The position numbers were made by a program, and so were the translations under genes. 64,000 nucleotides of DNA, taken from Brachybacterium fresconis. Lineage in GTDB: Bacteria; Actinomycetota; Actinomycetes; Actinomycetales; Dermabacteraceae. Position 1 is the first letter of the stretch. Every line of letters begins with the position of its first letter. This document shows positions 1 through 8,319 of the stretch, piece by piece. Under the pieces are notes generated by a model that was not told where the DNA came from, searched no databases, and saw nothing but the letters and a program-made list of their open reading frames with translations. The stretch lies in NCBI RefSeq assembly GCF_017876515.1, contig NZ_JAGIOC010000001.1:2666001-2730000 (forward strand). Reading direction: 5' to 3'.

Positions 1-74
1 GATTAGATGCGATGAGCCATGAAAGGAGGCGGCCAGGGTCGGCGCAAGGTTCCACTTGATGGCAGACTCGGCTC

Positions 75-611
75 ATGAGTGACGACAGCGGCATTGCGAA
101 CGGCACGCGGTATGGAATCACCGAGGCAGCCCACCACGGGGATGAACGCACGACGCTGCTGGGCGTGCTGCAGCGTCAACGGGACCTTGTCGCGTGGAAG
201 CTCGGCGGCACCACGGATCAGGTTCTGAACTCAGCCGCCACACCGAGCGGGATGAGCCTGCACGGACTGGTACGCCACCTAACCAACGTGGAACGGTCAT
301 GGCTGCGGGGTGTCTTCGCCGGCCAGCGTGATCTTTGCTATGACTGGACCGAGGAAGATCCGGAAGCCGAGTGGCGGGTGGCGGCGGACACGACCATGAC
401 CGACCTGCTCGCGGGCTACGCCGAGGAGTCCCGTCGCTGCGATGCCGTAGTCACTGCTGCGCCCTCACTCGACGTCACCTCTGCCTCCCGCGACGTATCG
501 ATGCGCTGGATCCTGCTGCACCTGGTCGAGGAGACCGCACGCCACCTCGGGCACCTTGACCTGTTACGTGAGCGGGCTGACGGAAGCACCGGCGAGGAAC
601 CGACGACGTAA
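75..611 (+). CDS. DinB-like DUF664 family protein
   Basis: A 178-aa soluble protein of the DinB/DUF664 group, four-helix metal-binding proteins that include mycothiol- or bacillithiol-dependent transferases. The family pattern is visible as an early His in HGLVRHLTNVERSW and a late HLVEETARHLGHLDLLRE, which supply the usual three metal-binding His on one face of the bundle. The ATG is the first in the open frame; no strong ribosome site precedes it. It lies alone upstream of an acetyltransferase in the same direction. The family is assigned with good confidence; the substrate is unknown. Confidence 0.8.
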   Translation: MSDDSGIANGTRYGITEAAHHGDERTTLLGVLQRQRDLVAWKLGGTTDQVLNSAATPSGMSLHGLVRHLTNVERSWLRGVFAGQRDLCYDWTEEDPEAEWRVAADTTMTDLLAGYAEESRRCDAVVTAAPSLDVTSASRDVSMRWILLHLVEETARHLGHLDLLRERADGSTGEEPTT

Positions 612-848
612 CCGACCCCAGCAACGGCATCGTCTCGACCCCAGGACGAAGCGCCGTCCGTTGTACCGCAAGGGGATCCGCTTGCGGGAACGCTCGGCCG
701 TGGTCGTGACGGAGCTCGACACGTGTGGCACCGACTCCTCGGTCATACTCTTGCGGACGGCCACGAGTGCAGATGCTTCCCCTTCGCCGGTCGTGCGCCT
801 ATCGTCGATCACATGAGCAGCTACAGTAATTGGGGTGAGGGCGCCGGA

Positions 849-1412
849 GTGTCGCCGGTAGTTTCCTGGCGCGAGGAGTTGCGCGTCGAACCATGCAGTC
901 AGTCCGACCTGGAACACCTCTTGTCTCAAGATCTCACGCTGCAGGTTGCAGCGCATCATCGCGAGCGCTTTGCGCTGCAACGTTCTGGGGTTGCATCCTA
1001 CCTTCTGGCATGGCGAGGACCGCAGAATGTCGGACGAGCGACGATCTACAACGAATCGAAGTACAAGCCAGTTCGTGCGGCTCACCCCGGCGTGGCCGAG
1101 ATCAATGCCCTGGAGGCAGAGCCTCGACGGCAGGGGATCGGGACGGCAATCATAACCGCAGCCGAATTGGTCGCGGCACGGCAGGGCCGCGCTTCGATGG
1201 GGCTTGCTGTCGAACCAAGCAATCCGGAGGCGCGTCGGCTGTACGAACGCCTCGGCTACGTGCTGTGGGGACGCGGAGAAGTGACCGATGAGTGGGTTGA
1301 ATCGGGAACTCGCGGCGAAGTCGTTCATCAGAACTCGTGCGACTACATGATCAAGTCGCTAAGCAGCGTTGCCTCAGGACCCGCGCTCGATCAAGATGAC
1401 CGGGATGGGTGA
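849..1412 (+). CDS. GNAT family N-acetyltransferase
   Basis: About 187 aa. The acetyl-CoA binding core is visible as EPRRQGIGTAIITAAE followed by the beta-bulge and NPEARRLYERLGY, the standard GNAT motif A and B order. The frame is open further upstream (ATG at 813, GTG at 723), but the residues before GVSPVVSW do not look like this fold. GTG 849 has a GGTGAGG stretch about 10 bases upstream, so I prefer it; ATG 813 is the alternative. The substrate cannot be told from sequence. The spacer 612-848 shows no other gene. Confidence 0.75.
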   Translation: MSPVVSWREELRVEPCSQSDLEHLLSQDLTLQVAAHHRERFALQRSGVASYLLAWRGPQNVGRATIYNESKYKPVRAAHPGVAEINALEAEPRRQGIGTAIITAAELVAARQGRASMGLAVEPSNPEARRLYERLGYVLWGRGEVTDEWVESGTRGEVVHQNSCDYMIKSLSSVASGPALDQDDRDG

Positions 1413-1513
1413 TCTTTGGGTCCGTCCTTGATCGATGACAATGCCAATCTGATGCTCACCACTTCGCTGTCTGCCCGGTCAGCGATAGATCACCGAAACG
1501 CGCGTCTATCCTC

Positions 1514-2125
1514 GTGAGCATGACTGATGGCCAGGTCCGCGACGCCTACGCTGCGCGCGCAACGGAGTACACCCGGGCGCTCGGTTCCCTCGAGGAGATG
1601 CACGACCTGGACCGGCGACGGATCCAACGATGGGCCGAAGACATCCCTGGTCGGGTGCTCGACGGCGGGTGCGGTCCCGGGCATTGGGCGGCATTCCTGC
1701 ATGAGCAAGGCGTGGACGTGGAGGGAGTCGACTTGGTGCCCGCATTCATCAAGAGCGCACGCACCCGCTTCCCCGACGTGCCGTTCCGGGTCGGCGCGCT
1801 CGACCGTCTCGACGTGCCCGATAGATCGCTGCACGGAGTCCTCGCTTGGTACTCGCTCATCCACGTTCCCCCGGAGGAGCTGCCGGCGACGCTCTCCGCG
1901 ATCGCCCGGGCTCTGGTGCCGCGCGGGCGAGTGCTCATCGGATTCTTCGAGAGCGCCACGGCGGAGCCCTTCCCACATGCGATCACAACGGCCTACTACT
2001 GGCCGATTGAGCAGATCCGCCATCTGCTCAACCAGGCCGGCTTCACCGTGCTCGACATCGAGTCGCGCCGCGATCCCGGTCAGAGGCCGCACGCCTCGAT
2101 CTCGGCCGCGGCGCATTGTCAGTAA
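1514..2125 (+). CDS. class I SAM-dependent methyltransferase
   Basis: A 203-aa Rossmann methyltransferase. Motif I is VLDGGCGPGHW (near residue 50), the acidic end of strand 2 is in VEGVDL, and motif IV/post-motif segments (LHGVLAWYSLIHVP, RALVPRGRVLIGFF) follow in order, as in the Methyltransf_11/25 families. The start is GTG 1514 or ATG 1520 (two codons apart). The gene ends 60 bp before the transposon-end remnant that begins at 2184. The substrate is unknown. Confidence 0.8.
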   Translation: MSMTDGQVRDAYAARATEYTRALGSLEEMHDLDRRRIQRWAEDIPGRVLDGGCGPGHWAAFLHEQGVDVEGVDLVPAFIKSARTRFPDVPFRVGALDRLDVPDRSLHGVLAWYSLIHVPPEELPATLSAIARALVPRGRVLIGFFESATAEPFPHAITTAYYWPIEQIRHLLNQAGFTVLDIESRRDPGQRPHASISAAAHCQ

Positions 2126-2183
2126 ACCATCGGCTTGCGGAATGCGGACCCCCAAGTAATCGCTCTGGACCCGCGGCTGCGGG

Positions 2184-2299
2184 GCCGCCACTTAGCGTCG
2201 GAAGATCCCCGCCATTTAGCGGACGAAGTCACACCTCCCCCGTCCCACAGGGCCCGAATCGGCGCTTCCGTGACACGTCTGCGCCGTGGGGTATACCCC
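2184..2299. mobile_element. Transposon end remnant plus palindrome (site 1)
   Basis: Positions 2184-2232 match 25819-25867, just downstream of the AAA transposition gene, at 41 of 49 bases by hand alignment, so this is a right end of the same transposon family without its genes. Two tandem copies of a motif like CCGCCATTTAGCGGACGAAG are visible, as expected for transposase-binding repeats. The outer end GACA is at 2272-2275, followed after 12 bp by GGGGTATACCCC at 2288-2299. The part next to GACA (AGGGCCCGA at about 2249) instead resembles the ends at 11.1 and 14.6 kb, so the end is a mosaic. Nothing else is seen in 2126-2346 apart from the start region of the next gene. Confidence 0.65.
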
Positions 2300-2346
2300 A
2301 ACAGGACGCGTCCGTTCGCTACCGGATTCGGTGCATACTGACCTTC

Positions 2347-2829
2347 ATGTCCAGTCGTGTCCCGCAGATCGTTGCTCTCGGAGTCCTCGGGCTCCTTGCG
2401 GCATCTGGTTGCGCGAGCGATCCCGGGCGCGGAGTCAAAGCTGAAGCGTGCGTCTCGTGGGCAGATCTGTCAGATCCCCAGGCAGCGTTCGACGAGGCGG
2501 ATGCCGTGATCATCGGCCGATCAAGCGCCTCCACAACAGTGACGAACATGTACGGGCTCGACGCCGCTGTGCACGACGTGGAAGTGCTGCAGGTACTCAA
2601 GGGGGACTTGGCGGACACGGAGGCAATCGCCGCGACCCCGGAAACATGCACTACCGGCGCCCCTTACCCGAGCGGCGATCCTTTGAACGCTGATGAAGAT
2701 CTGCTTCTCTTCCTGACCCAGCCGGCTGGCGGCACACCGTGGTCCACGGTGACGCCACTGGACGGTGCGCAGCCCGCGCCGAAGGATGGGTCACTCCCGT
2801 TTGAAGTCACCGCCACCCCTGGTGGCTGA
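2347..2829 (+). CDS. putative lipoprotein, unknown function
   Basis: 160 aa. The first 25 residues form a lipoprotein signal: positive start (MSSRV), hydrophobic core (IVALGVLGLLAA) and lipobox LAASGC, so the mature protein should be lipid-anchored at Cys on the outer face of the membrane. The mature part is acidic and mostly beta, with DAVIIGRSSAS, VHDVEVLQVLKGD and DLLLFLTQP, a pattern seen in secreted proteins of unknown role. The ATG at 2347 fits the signal peptide; the frame is open further upstream across the transposon end, which is not coding. The start is 47 bp after the site 1 palindrome. Confidence 0.7.
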   Translation: MSSRVPQIVALGVLGLLAASGCASDPGRGVKAEACVSWADLSDPQAAFDEADAVIIGRSSASTTVTNMYGLDAAVHDVEVLQVLKGDLADTEAIAATPETCTTGAPYPSGDPLNADEDLLLFLTQPAGGTPWSTVTPLDGAQPAPKDGSLPFEVTATPGG

Positions 2830-2883
2830 CCTGCCTGCGAGTCCCGGAGCATCCATGGATGGGGACTGCTGCACGATCTGGTG

Positions 2884-3627
2884 TCAGTCCGGCCTTTCGC
2901 CGCTGGGGTCGAAGAGGGTGCCTTCGACAGCGCGGCGCTCGAAATTCCCGAGCGCGTGGTTGCGCAGCGATCCGAGTCCTGCAAGGTGTGCAGCCGCCGC
3001 GACCTGCAGGCGAAGAGTCGCTCGGTGGAGCATCGCTCTTCGGATCTCCTCCGACTCGCCAAGCGGCATGACGCCCGAGGCGCCGTGGAAGCTGATCAGG
3101 GGCGCGAGGTCGATCACGGGATCTCCGATACAGGCATGGTCGAAGTCGATGACCGAGTCGACTCGTTCCCCGGCCCACAAGATGTTGTGAGGACCGAAAT
3201 CGCCATGGCAGAACGTCTGTGGAGCATCCATTTCGGCGTCGAGCATGGCCTCGACGCGCTCCACGGCGGTGAACCGCGTAGCCCGCGAGAGCAGCGGGGC
3301 CAAGTCGCGTCGCACGATTCCCGGCCAGAGCTCTGCGCCGCACCAAGCCCGCACTGGTGCTAGTTCGTGGTGGACGCGTAGTGAAGTCGCGCGGAGCGAG
3401 CGCAGCACATCTTCGTATGCAGAGAGCCTTTCGGAACCACAAGCTTGGAGAGCTGTTTGTGCGGGAGTCTCAAGCTGTGGCAACGCATCTGGCTCGAGGT
3501 GGCGCCCTCGGGGCAGTCCTTGGTGGCGACGAGAGGCTTCTACGTGTTCGTCAGGGACTGCCGCACGGATCGCGGACGGGGCTGCCCCCGTGACTCCGTC
3601 GGGCGCAGCACGCCTGATGTCCGCCAT
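2884..3627 (-). CDS. aminoglycoside/choline kinase-like protein, possibly truncated
   Basis: The C-terminal kinase lobe is clear: catalytic loop CHGDFGPHNILW and metal-binding VIDFDHACIGDPVIDLAPL, the Brenner-type motifs of the APH superfamily. The region before them (about 120 residues from Met at 3627) does not show a recognisable ATP-binding N-lobe, and the neighbouring glutaminase ribosome site at about 3707 leaves no room upstream. The gene may therefore be an N-terminally truncated copy or a divergent family member. It is transcribed away from the glutaminase gene. No substrate is assigned. Confidence 0.6.
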   Translation of the reverse strand: MADIRRAAPDGVTGAAPSAIRAAVPDEHVEASRRHQGLPRGRHLEPDALPQLETPAQTALQACGSERLSAYEDVLRSLRATSLRVHHELAPVRAWCGAELWPGIVRRDLAPLLSRATRFTAVERVEAMLDAEMDAPQTFCHGDFGPHNILWAGERVDSVIDFDHACIGDPVIDLAPLISFHGASGVMPLGESEEIRRAMLHRATLRLQVAAAAHLAGLGSLRNHALGNFERRAVEGTLFDPSGERPD

Positions 3628-3720
3628 GCACGGCGTGCCGCCGCGCAGGCCGGGGGGCCTCCTCGCCGTCCCCGACATAAGATCCCTTGAAGCGACAAGA
3701 CTGACGCAAAGGAGCACGCG

Positions 3721-5004
3721 ATGAGATCACCTATTCTCGGTTATCTCGACACGGTCATCGAGGAGACCGCTCACATCAGCGCCGGTGATGTTGCCGGTTA
3801 CATCCCCGAACTCGCGGCCGCCGACCCGGATCGCGTGGCCATCGCCCTGTGCACGGTCAACGGTACGGTCTATTCCAGCGGCGACGTCGACCATCGTTTC
3901 AGTATCCAATCGATGTCCAAGCCGTTCGCGTATGCCCTGGCGATCGAGGACCACGGCCTGGGCGCGGTGCTCGACAACGTCGGTGTCGAACCCAGCGGTG
4001 AGGCCTTCAACGAGCTCTCCCTTGATCCAGAGACCGGCAAACCGCGCAACCCGATGATCAACGCCGGTGCCATTGCGACCCACGCGCTGCTAAAGAGCGA
4101 CGAGGAGTCGTCGGTCGAGCGGATGCTCAAGTTGTTCTCGCAGCTGACGGGTCGACAGATCGACATCGAGGAGGCAGTCGCTGCATCGGAGCTTGGTGCG
4201 GGCGATCGCAATCTCGGGCTCGCTCATCTCTTGCGCGCGGCCGGGGCGCTCGCGCAGGAGCCTGGGCCTGCGGTCGAGGGGTACATCCGCCAATGCGCGG
4301 CCTCTGTCACCGTGCGTGACCTTGCCCTAATGGCGGCAACCCTTGCCAACGCCGGCGTGCAACCTGAAACGGGCGAGCAGGTGTTGCGTCGACAGACGAC
4401 CAGACAGGTGCTCAGCGTCATGGCGTCCTGCGGCATGTACGACGCGGCGGGAGACTGGCTCTCCACAGTTGGCATCCCCGCCAAGAGCGGAGTCGCCGGA
4501 GGCATCATCGGCGTCCTGCCCGGGCAGATCGGGGTAGTAGTCTTCTCTCCCCGGCTCGACCCACACGGCAACAGTGCCCGTGGGATCGAGATGATGAAAC
4601 GGCTCTCAGAAGACCTCGGTCTGCATCTCATGGACACGGGAAGACCAGCGCGCTCCTCACTGCGCGAGACACGGACCGTCATCGTCGAAGGACAACCAGC
4701 GACGATCTATGTCCTCCAAGGTGACCTGGTGCTCAGCTCCATCGAATCCCTCGTGCACGAGATTATCGAGCATCCTCCGCAGACCGACCTCATCATCTTC
4801 GACATGAGCCGAGTCGACGAAGTGCATGCCGTCGCCCGGCGCACGTCGTCCGACATGGCAACGAAGCTCGTCGAAGAGGGACACCAGATCATCCTCATTG
4901 ATCCAGACGAGACCGTCACCGACTTCCAAGACAGTCAAGGACGCCCCGTCGAACGGTGGAGCCCTCATCGACTGGAACAAGCAACCGAAGGTCCGGAACG
5001 GTGA
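3721..5004 (+). CDS. glsA: glutaminase A with C-terminal STAS domain
   Basis: 427 aa. It hydrolyses L-glutamine to glutamate and ammonia in the cytoplasm. Residues 1-305 are the serine-dependent glutaminase fold, with the Ser-x-x-Lys catalytic pair in FSIQSMSKPF (S64, K67), the NPMINAGAI segment near 110-118 and the late SGVAGGIIGVLPG loop. Residues about 325-420 are a STAS domain (IYVLQGDLVLSS, DLIIFDMSRVDEVHAVA), found in long bacterial glutaminases and thought to sense or relay a signal. An AAGGAG ribosome site sits 8-9 bases before the ATG. It lies between a divergent kinase-like gene and a convergent TetR gene. Confidence 0.93.
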   Translation: MRSPILGYLDTVIEETAHISAGDVAGYIPELAAADPDRVAIALCTVNGTVYSSGDVDHRFSIQSMSKPFAYALAIEDHGLGAVLDNVGVEPSGEAFNELSLDPETGKPRNPMINAGAIATHALLKSDEESSVERMLKLFSQLTGRQIDIEEAVAASELGAGDRNLGLAHLLRAAGALAQEPGPAVEGYIRQCAASVTVRDLALMAATLANAGVQPETGEQVLRRQTTRQVLSVMASCGMYDAAGDWLSTVGIPAKSGVAGGIIGVLPGQIGVVVFSPRLDPHGNSARGIEMMKRLSEDLGLHLMDTGRPARSSLRETRTVIVEGQPATIYVLQGDLVLSSIESLVHEIIEHPPQTDLIIFDMSRVDEVHAVARRTSSDMATKLVEEGHQIILIDPDETVTDFQDSQGRPVERWSPHRLEQATEGPER

Positions 5005-5007
5005 CCC

Positions 5008-5574
5008 TCAAGCACGGGCCCTCGCGGCGCTGACGAGCGCCTCGACGGAAACGATCAGCAGGGCGCGGTGCCGCTGGAGGCGGTCATCAGACCAGGGCCC
5101 CTCTGATGCGTGCGCGCGAAGCCCAGACGATGCGAACTGCCACGCCGTGATCTGGCCAAGCAGCAAGGCGAGCACATCGACCGCCGCACCATCGAAATGC
5201 TCTGACAGCTCTCGCACCTTGGGCTCGTACGCCTGGACCTCGCCCGGCGATGCATCCTCCCGCTCAAGTCCAGCCCAGGATGTTAAGCGCAGGATCTCTG
5301 GTCGCTCTGTCAGGTAGTCGAACAGCGCCGCGGCGTACGAAGGGAGGTCCTCAGCAGTGAATGGCACCTCGTCTGCCATCTCGGCCAGCGCGGCCGACAC
5401 CACAAGATCGAACAGCTGGCCCTTGGGTCCGAAGTGAACGTAGATGGAGCGCTTGTTGACCCGCCCAGTCTCAGCGATTCTGTCCACGCGCGCGCCAGCA
5501 AGGCCGAACTGCGCGAACTCGGCCCGCGCCGCGTCGAGGATCCGACGTTTGGTCTCCGTGGCATCGGGTGGCAT
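5008..5574 (-). CDS. TetR family transcriptional regulator
   Basis: 188 aa. The N-terminal helix-turn-helix covers about residues 8-55 (RRILDAARAEFAQFGLAG, then VDRIAETGRVNKRSIYVHF). The C-terminal ligand domain has no specific signature. It is divergent from the SDR gene at 5674, and the 99-bp gap holds an inverted repeat that is its likely operator, so it probably represses the SDR/HbpS-like pair and itself. Its 3' end nearly touches the glutaminase stop codon. Confidence 0.85.
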   Translation of the reverse strand: MPPDATETKRRILDAARAEFAQFGLAGARVDRIAETGRVNKRSIYVHFGPKGQLFDLVVSAALAEMADEVPFTAEDLPSYAAALFDYLTERPEILRLTSWAGLEREDASPGEVQAYEPKVRELSEHFDGAAVDVLALLLGQITAWQFASSGLRAHASEGPWSDDRLQRHRALLIVSVEALVSAARARA

Positions 5575-5590
5575 CCCCTCAGCCTATAGG

Positions 5591-5604
5591 TAACCACCTG
5601 GTTA
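5591..5604. promoter_or_regulatory. likely TetR operator
   Basis: TAACCACCTGGTTA is a perfect 6-bp inverted repeat around CC, centred in the gap between the divergent TetR and SDR genes. A related half-site (AGATAGTTACC) recurs at 5651-5661 just before the SDR ribosome site. Its position suggests control of both genes; binding is inferred. Confidence 0.5.
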
Positions 5605-5673
5605 TTGACCTGTCTGTCCTGGCGTGGCAGGCTCCCTGTCGTAAGCATCCAGATAGTTACCCAAGGAGTGCCC

Positions 5674-6450
5674 ATGTCCCAGAAGATCTTGATCACCGGT
5701 GCCAGCAGTGGATTCGGGCAAGGAGCAGCGCTCGAGCTTGCCCGTCAGGGCCACGATGTGATTGCCGCTGCCGAGACGTGGCCCCAGGTCCGCAGCCTTC
5801 GAGCGGATGCCGACGCAGCCGGCGTCGAACTCAACGTCATCAAGCTCAACCTGCTCGACCCCATCGACATCGCTCACGCCGGCTCCTTCGACGTGGACGT
5901 TCTGGTCCTCAACGCCGGAGTCATGGAGGGCGGGTCCGTGGTCGATATCCCGCTGCAGAGAGTGCGGGAGTCGTTCGACATCAACCTGTTCGGGCACCTC
6001 GAACTGGTCCAGGCCATCGCACCGAAGATGATCGCTCGCAAGAGCGGACGCATCATCTGGACCTCCTCGATGGGCGGGATCCTCGTCGTCCCGTTCCTAG
6101 GCGCCTACTGCGCGACCAAGCACGCGATCGAAGCGGTCGCCGGGTCGATGAAGGCCGAGCTGGAGCAGTTCGGCATCAAGGTCGCCACCATCAACCCCGG
6201 AGTGTTCGGGACCGGGTTCAACGACACCGGCGCCGAGAGCTACGTGCAGTGGTACGACGGCGAGACCGCGCATGTCCCGATGCCTGACTTCGGTCCATCG
6301 CTGGCCGACCAGGCCGACCCCCAGGAGATGGTCGACGCGATGGTGGAGACCATCACCGCCGACAATCCCGACTACCGGACCATGCGGCCACTGGAGACCA
6401 TCGACGCTGCCAAGCAGTGGCAGGAAACCGAGTGGACCCAGAAGGCCTGA
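5674..6450 (+). CDS. short-chain dehydrogenase/reductase
   Basis: 258 aa classical SDR. The NAD(P) motif TGASSGFGQG is near residues 8-17, the NAG motif is in VLVLNAGVMEG, and the catalytic Tyr-x-x-x-Lys is YCATK, preceded by a serine in IIWTSSMGG. ATG 5674 follows AAGGAG with a 7-base gap, so I choose it over the earlier open frame. It is the first gene of a likely two-gene operon with the HbpS-like gene 30 bp downstream, under the divergent TetR regulator. The substrate is unknown. Confidence 0.88.
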   Translation: MSQKILITGASSGFGQGAALELARQGHDVIAAAETWPQVRSLRADADAAGVELNVIKLNLLDPIDIAHAGSFDVDVLVLNAGVMEGGSVVDIPLQRVRESFDINLFGHLELVQAIAPKMIARKSGRIIWTSSMGGILVVPFLGAYCATKHAIEAVAGSMKAELEQFGIKVATINPGVFGTGFNDTGAESYVQWYDGETAHVPMPDFGPSLADQADPQEMVDAMVETITADNPDYRTMRPLETIDAAKQWQETEWTQKA

Positions 6451-6480
6451 CACCAAGAGAGAAGGAAAGGACAGAACCAC

Positions 6481-6882
6481 ATGTCACACCCCACAATCAC
6501 TCTTGAAACGGCCAGCCGCATCATCGACGCCGGCCAGGAGAAGGCCCATGATCTCGGCCTGAACGCCGTCTTCGCCGTCCTCGACGCCGGGGCGAACCTT
6601 GTCGCCTTCGAGCGCATGGATGGCGCCTGGCTGGCCTCTAATGATCTGGCGCTGGCGAAGTCACGTACCTCCGTCATGTTCGAAGCACCAAGCGAAGTTT
6701 TGAACGCGCCCTTACAGCTCGGTGAGCCGGTCGCTCACTTCGATCACACCAACGGCGGTCTGCTCCTCATGGGCGGCGGCGTTCCGATCACTGATGACAC
6801 AGGTCGACTCCTCGGTGCGCTAGGTGTCTCAGGAGGAACCCCAGAACAGGACGCCGAGATCGCTCGGGCAGCGATCAGCTAA
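6481..6882 (+). CDS. GlcG/HbpS family protein (DUF336)
   Basis: 133 aa, covering the whole heme-degrading/GlcG-like fold: ITLETASRIIDAGQEKAHDLGL, AVLDAGANLVAFERMDGA, then GGLLLMGGGVPI and ALGVSGGTPEQDAEIA. Family members bind small molecules or heme or accompany oxidoreductases; here the gene follows an SDR closely, so an accessory role in that pathway is likely. There is a clear GAGAAGGAAAGG ribosome region before the ATG. A 12-bp inverted repeat downstream may end the operon. Confidence 0.85.
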   Translation: MSHPTITLETASRIIDAGQEKAHDLGLNAVFAVLDAGANLVAFERMDGAWLASNDLALAKSRTSVMFEAPSEVLNAPLQLGEPVAHFDHTNGGLLLMGGGVPITDDTGRLLGALGVSGGTPEQDAEIARAAIS

Positions 6883-6896
6883 ACGACTCGGGTCAC

Positions 6897-6962
6897 GGAA
6901 CGGGCCTCGTCCGGCGAGATGGGCGAACCCAGCCCCCACCGCTCCGGCCAGAGGCCCGTTCC
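6897..6962. terminator. inverted repeat, possible terminator
   Basis: GGAACGGGCCTC (6897-6908) and GAGGCCCGTTCC (6951-6962) are perfect 12-bp arms separated by 42 bases. They lie between the end of the HbpS-like gene and the convergent MFS remnant. There is no T-run, so a simple intrinsic terminator is not proven. Confidence 0.35.
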
Positions 6963-7063
6963 CCACCCAGGCGCCGCGTCGACCACGTCGTAACGGTGCG
7001 CAGCAGCTGTCGCACTCACGGAGCCGAACGACCAGAATCTCCACCGCGTGAACCACACTTCCC

Positions 7064-7461
7064 TCACGAAACCCCTGCCCTTGCCGTGACCAAGAACGTC
7101 AGTGCGGCGGTGAGAACCAGAGCAGCGCTCACTACGAGTGGCCCCGTGGCTCCGGCTGTTGCGTAAGCGATCCCGCCGAGGATGGGGCCTGCAGCAGCGC
7201 CGATGTTGAGGGATGCTGTCGCGAACGAGCCCGACATAGTTGGGGCAGATGCCGCCGCGCGGATCGAGGCGGCGATGAGGGTGCTTCCGACGGCGAACGA
7301 CAGCGCTCCTTGAAGAAGTGCGAGGGTGAACACCGCGGCAGGGACCGTGGCGAACACCGCGAGGGATCCCCATCCGACAAACAAAGCCGCTCCGCCTGCG
7401 ACGAGGATGAGGGTGGAGTGAGCGTCGCCGTGCCGTCTGTCAACGGTCAGCGGGATGTCCC
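7064..7461 (-). pseudogene. MFS exporter, 3' part, cut off by IS21
   Basis: This frame reads as the last third of a 12-helix chloramphenicol-exporter-like MFS protein: HGDAHSTLILVAGGAALFVGW, LALLQGALSFAVGSTLI, APTMSGSFATASLNIGAAAGP. The N-terminal two thirds lie at 10068-10842, beyond the IS21 element. Joining the two across the proposed 5-bp duplication gives VWTAGHPADR, which fits the family's conserved loop. About 10 extra bases before RHGD put the downstream part out of frame even after this repair, so the gene carries more than one lesion. Confidence 0.75.
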
Positions 7462-7536
7462 TGTGGGCGGTCATCAGATCTCCCTGTCCGCGGACAGTTC
7501 ATCTCCCTGTCCGCGGTCAGTTGATCTCCCGGCTGG

Positions 7537-8319
7537 TTAGGTCAGTGGGACGACGCCGTGTCCGGCGGTGGCTTCGGCCAGGCGCATCGAGGTGCCCTCG
7601 GTGGTGATGACGTGGGCGTGGTGCAGGAGGCGGTCCACGGCCGCGGTGGCGAGGGTCTTGGGCATGAAGCTGTCGAACCCGGAGGGATGAAGATTGCTGG
7701 TCACGGCCAGGCTCCTGCGCTCGTAGGTCGCGTCGACGAGTCGGTAGAAGGCCTCGGCGGCAGCCTGCCCTGAGGGCAGCATGCCGATGTCGTCGACGAC
7801 GATCAGGTCGGCGCGGGCGATGCGGGCGATGACCTTGCTGATGGAGCCGTCCACGCTGGCCCGTCCGATCGCGGCGGTCAGCGACTCCAGGGTGAACCAG
7901 GAGACCCGCATACCGGCATCGATCACCTGGTGGGCGAGGGCCTCGACGAAGTGTGTCTTCCCGGTCCCGGAGGGTCCGCTGATGGCGAGGTTCTCGGCGC
8001 GGTGGATCCATTCCAGGGTGGCCAGGGCCGACTGGGTCGGGGCAGGAATCGAGGAATCTTTCTCGCGCCAGGTCTCGAAGGTCTTGCCGGCCGGCAGTCC
8101 GGCGCTCTTGCGGCGCATCGCTTTCGTGGCCGCGTCCCTGCCTCGGACCTCCTCAGCGAGTAGCACGCGAAGGACCTCGGTGGGGTCCCAGCGCTGGGAC
8201 TTCGCGGTGGCCAGCACGTCCGGGGCCGCAGCTCGCAGATAGGGCATGCGCATGCGCTTCAGAACTGCGGTGAGATCCTCGGGCAACGGCGGCGCGAGCA
8301 TCGTCGTGGTGGCGGTCAT
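7537..8319 (-). CDS. istB: IS21 helper ATPase IstB
   Basis: 260 aa AAA+ ATPase of the DnaC/IstB type that assists the IstA transposase with target DNA. Walker A is GPSGTGKTHF (about residues 113-122) and Walker B is ADLIVVDDIGMLP; HLHPSGFDSF and AVDRLLHHAHVI are typical C-terminal segments. The ATG overlaps the istA stop codon as ATGA, the usual translational coupling in IS21. The protein looks full length. Confidence 0.92.
   Translation of the reverse strand: MTATTTMLAPPLPEDLTAVLKRMRMPYLRAAAPDVLATAKSQRWDPTEVLRVLLAEEVRGRDAATKAMRRKSAGLPAGKTFETWREKDSSIPAPTQSALATLEWIHRAENLAISGPSGTGKTHFVEALAHQVIDAGMRVSWFTLESLTAAIGRASVDGSISKVIARIARADLIVVDDIGMLPSGQAAAEAFYRLVDATYERRSLAVTSNLHPSGFDSFMPKTLATAAVDRLLHHAHVITTEGTSMRLAEATAGHGVVPLT

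Noticed and set aside
564..1328. 254-codon minus-strand frame opposite the first acetyltransferase
   Set aside because: No family-like sequence and it lies over a gene with clear GNAT motifs.
7005..7030. TGTCGCACTCACGG as a left transposon end
   Set aside because: Only seven bases match the TGTCGCA tip; no repeats follow inside and no GTATAC palindrome lies outside.
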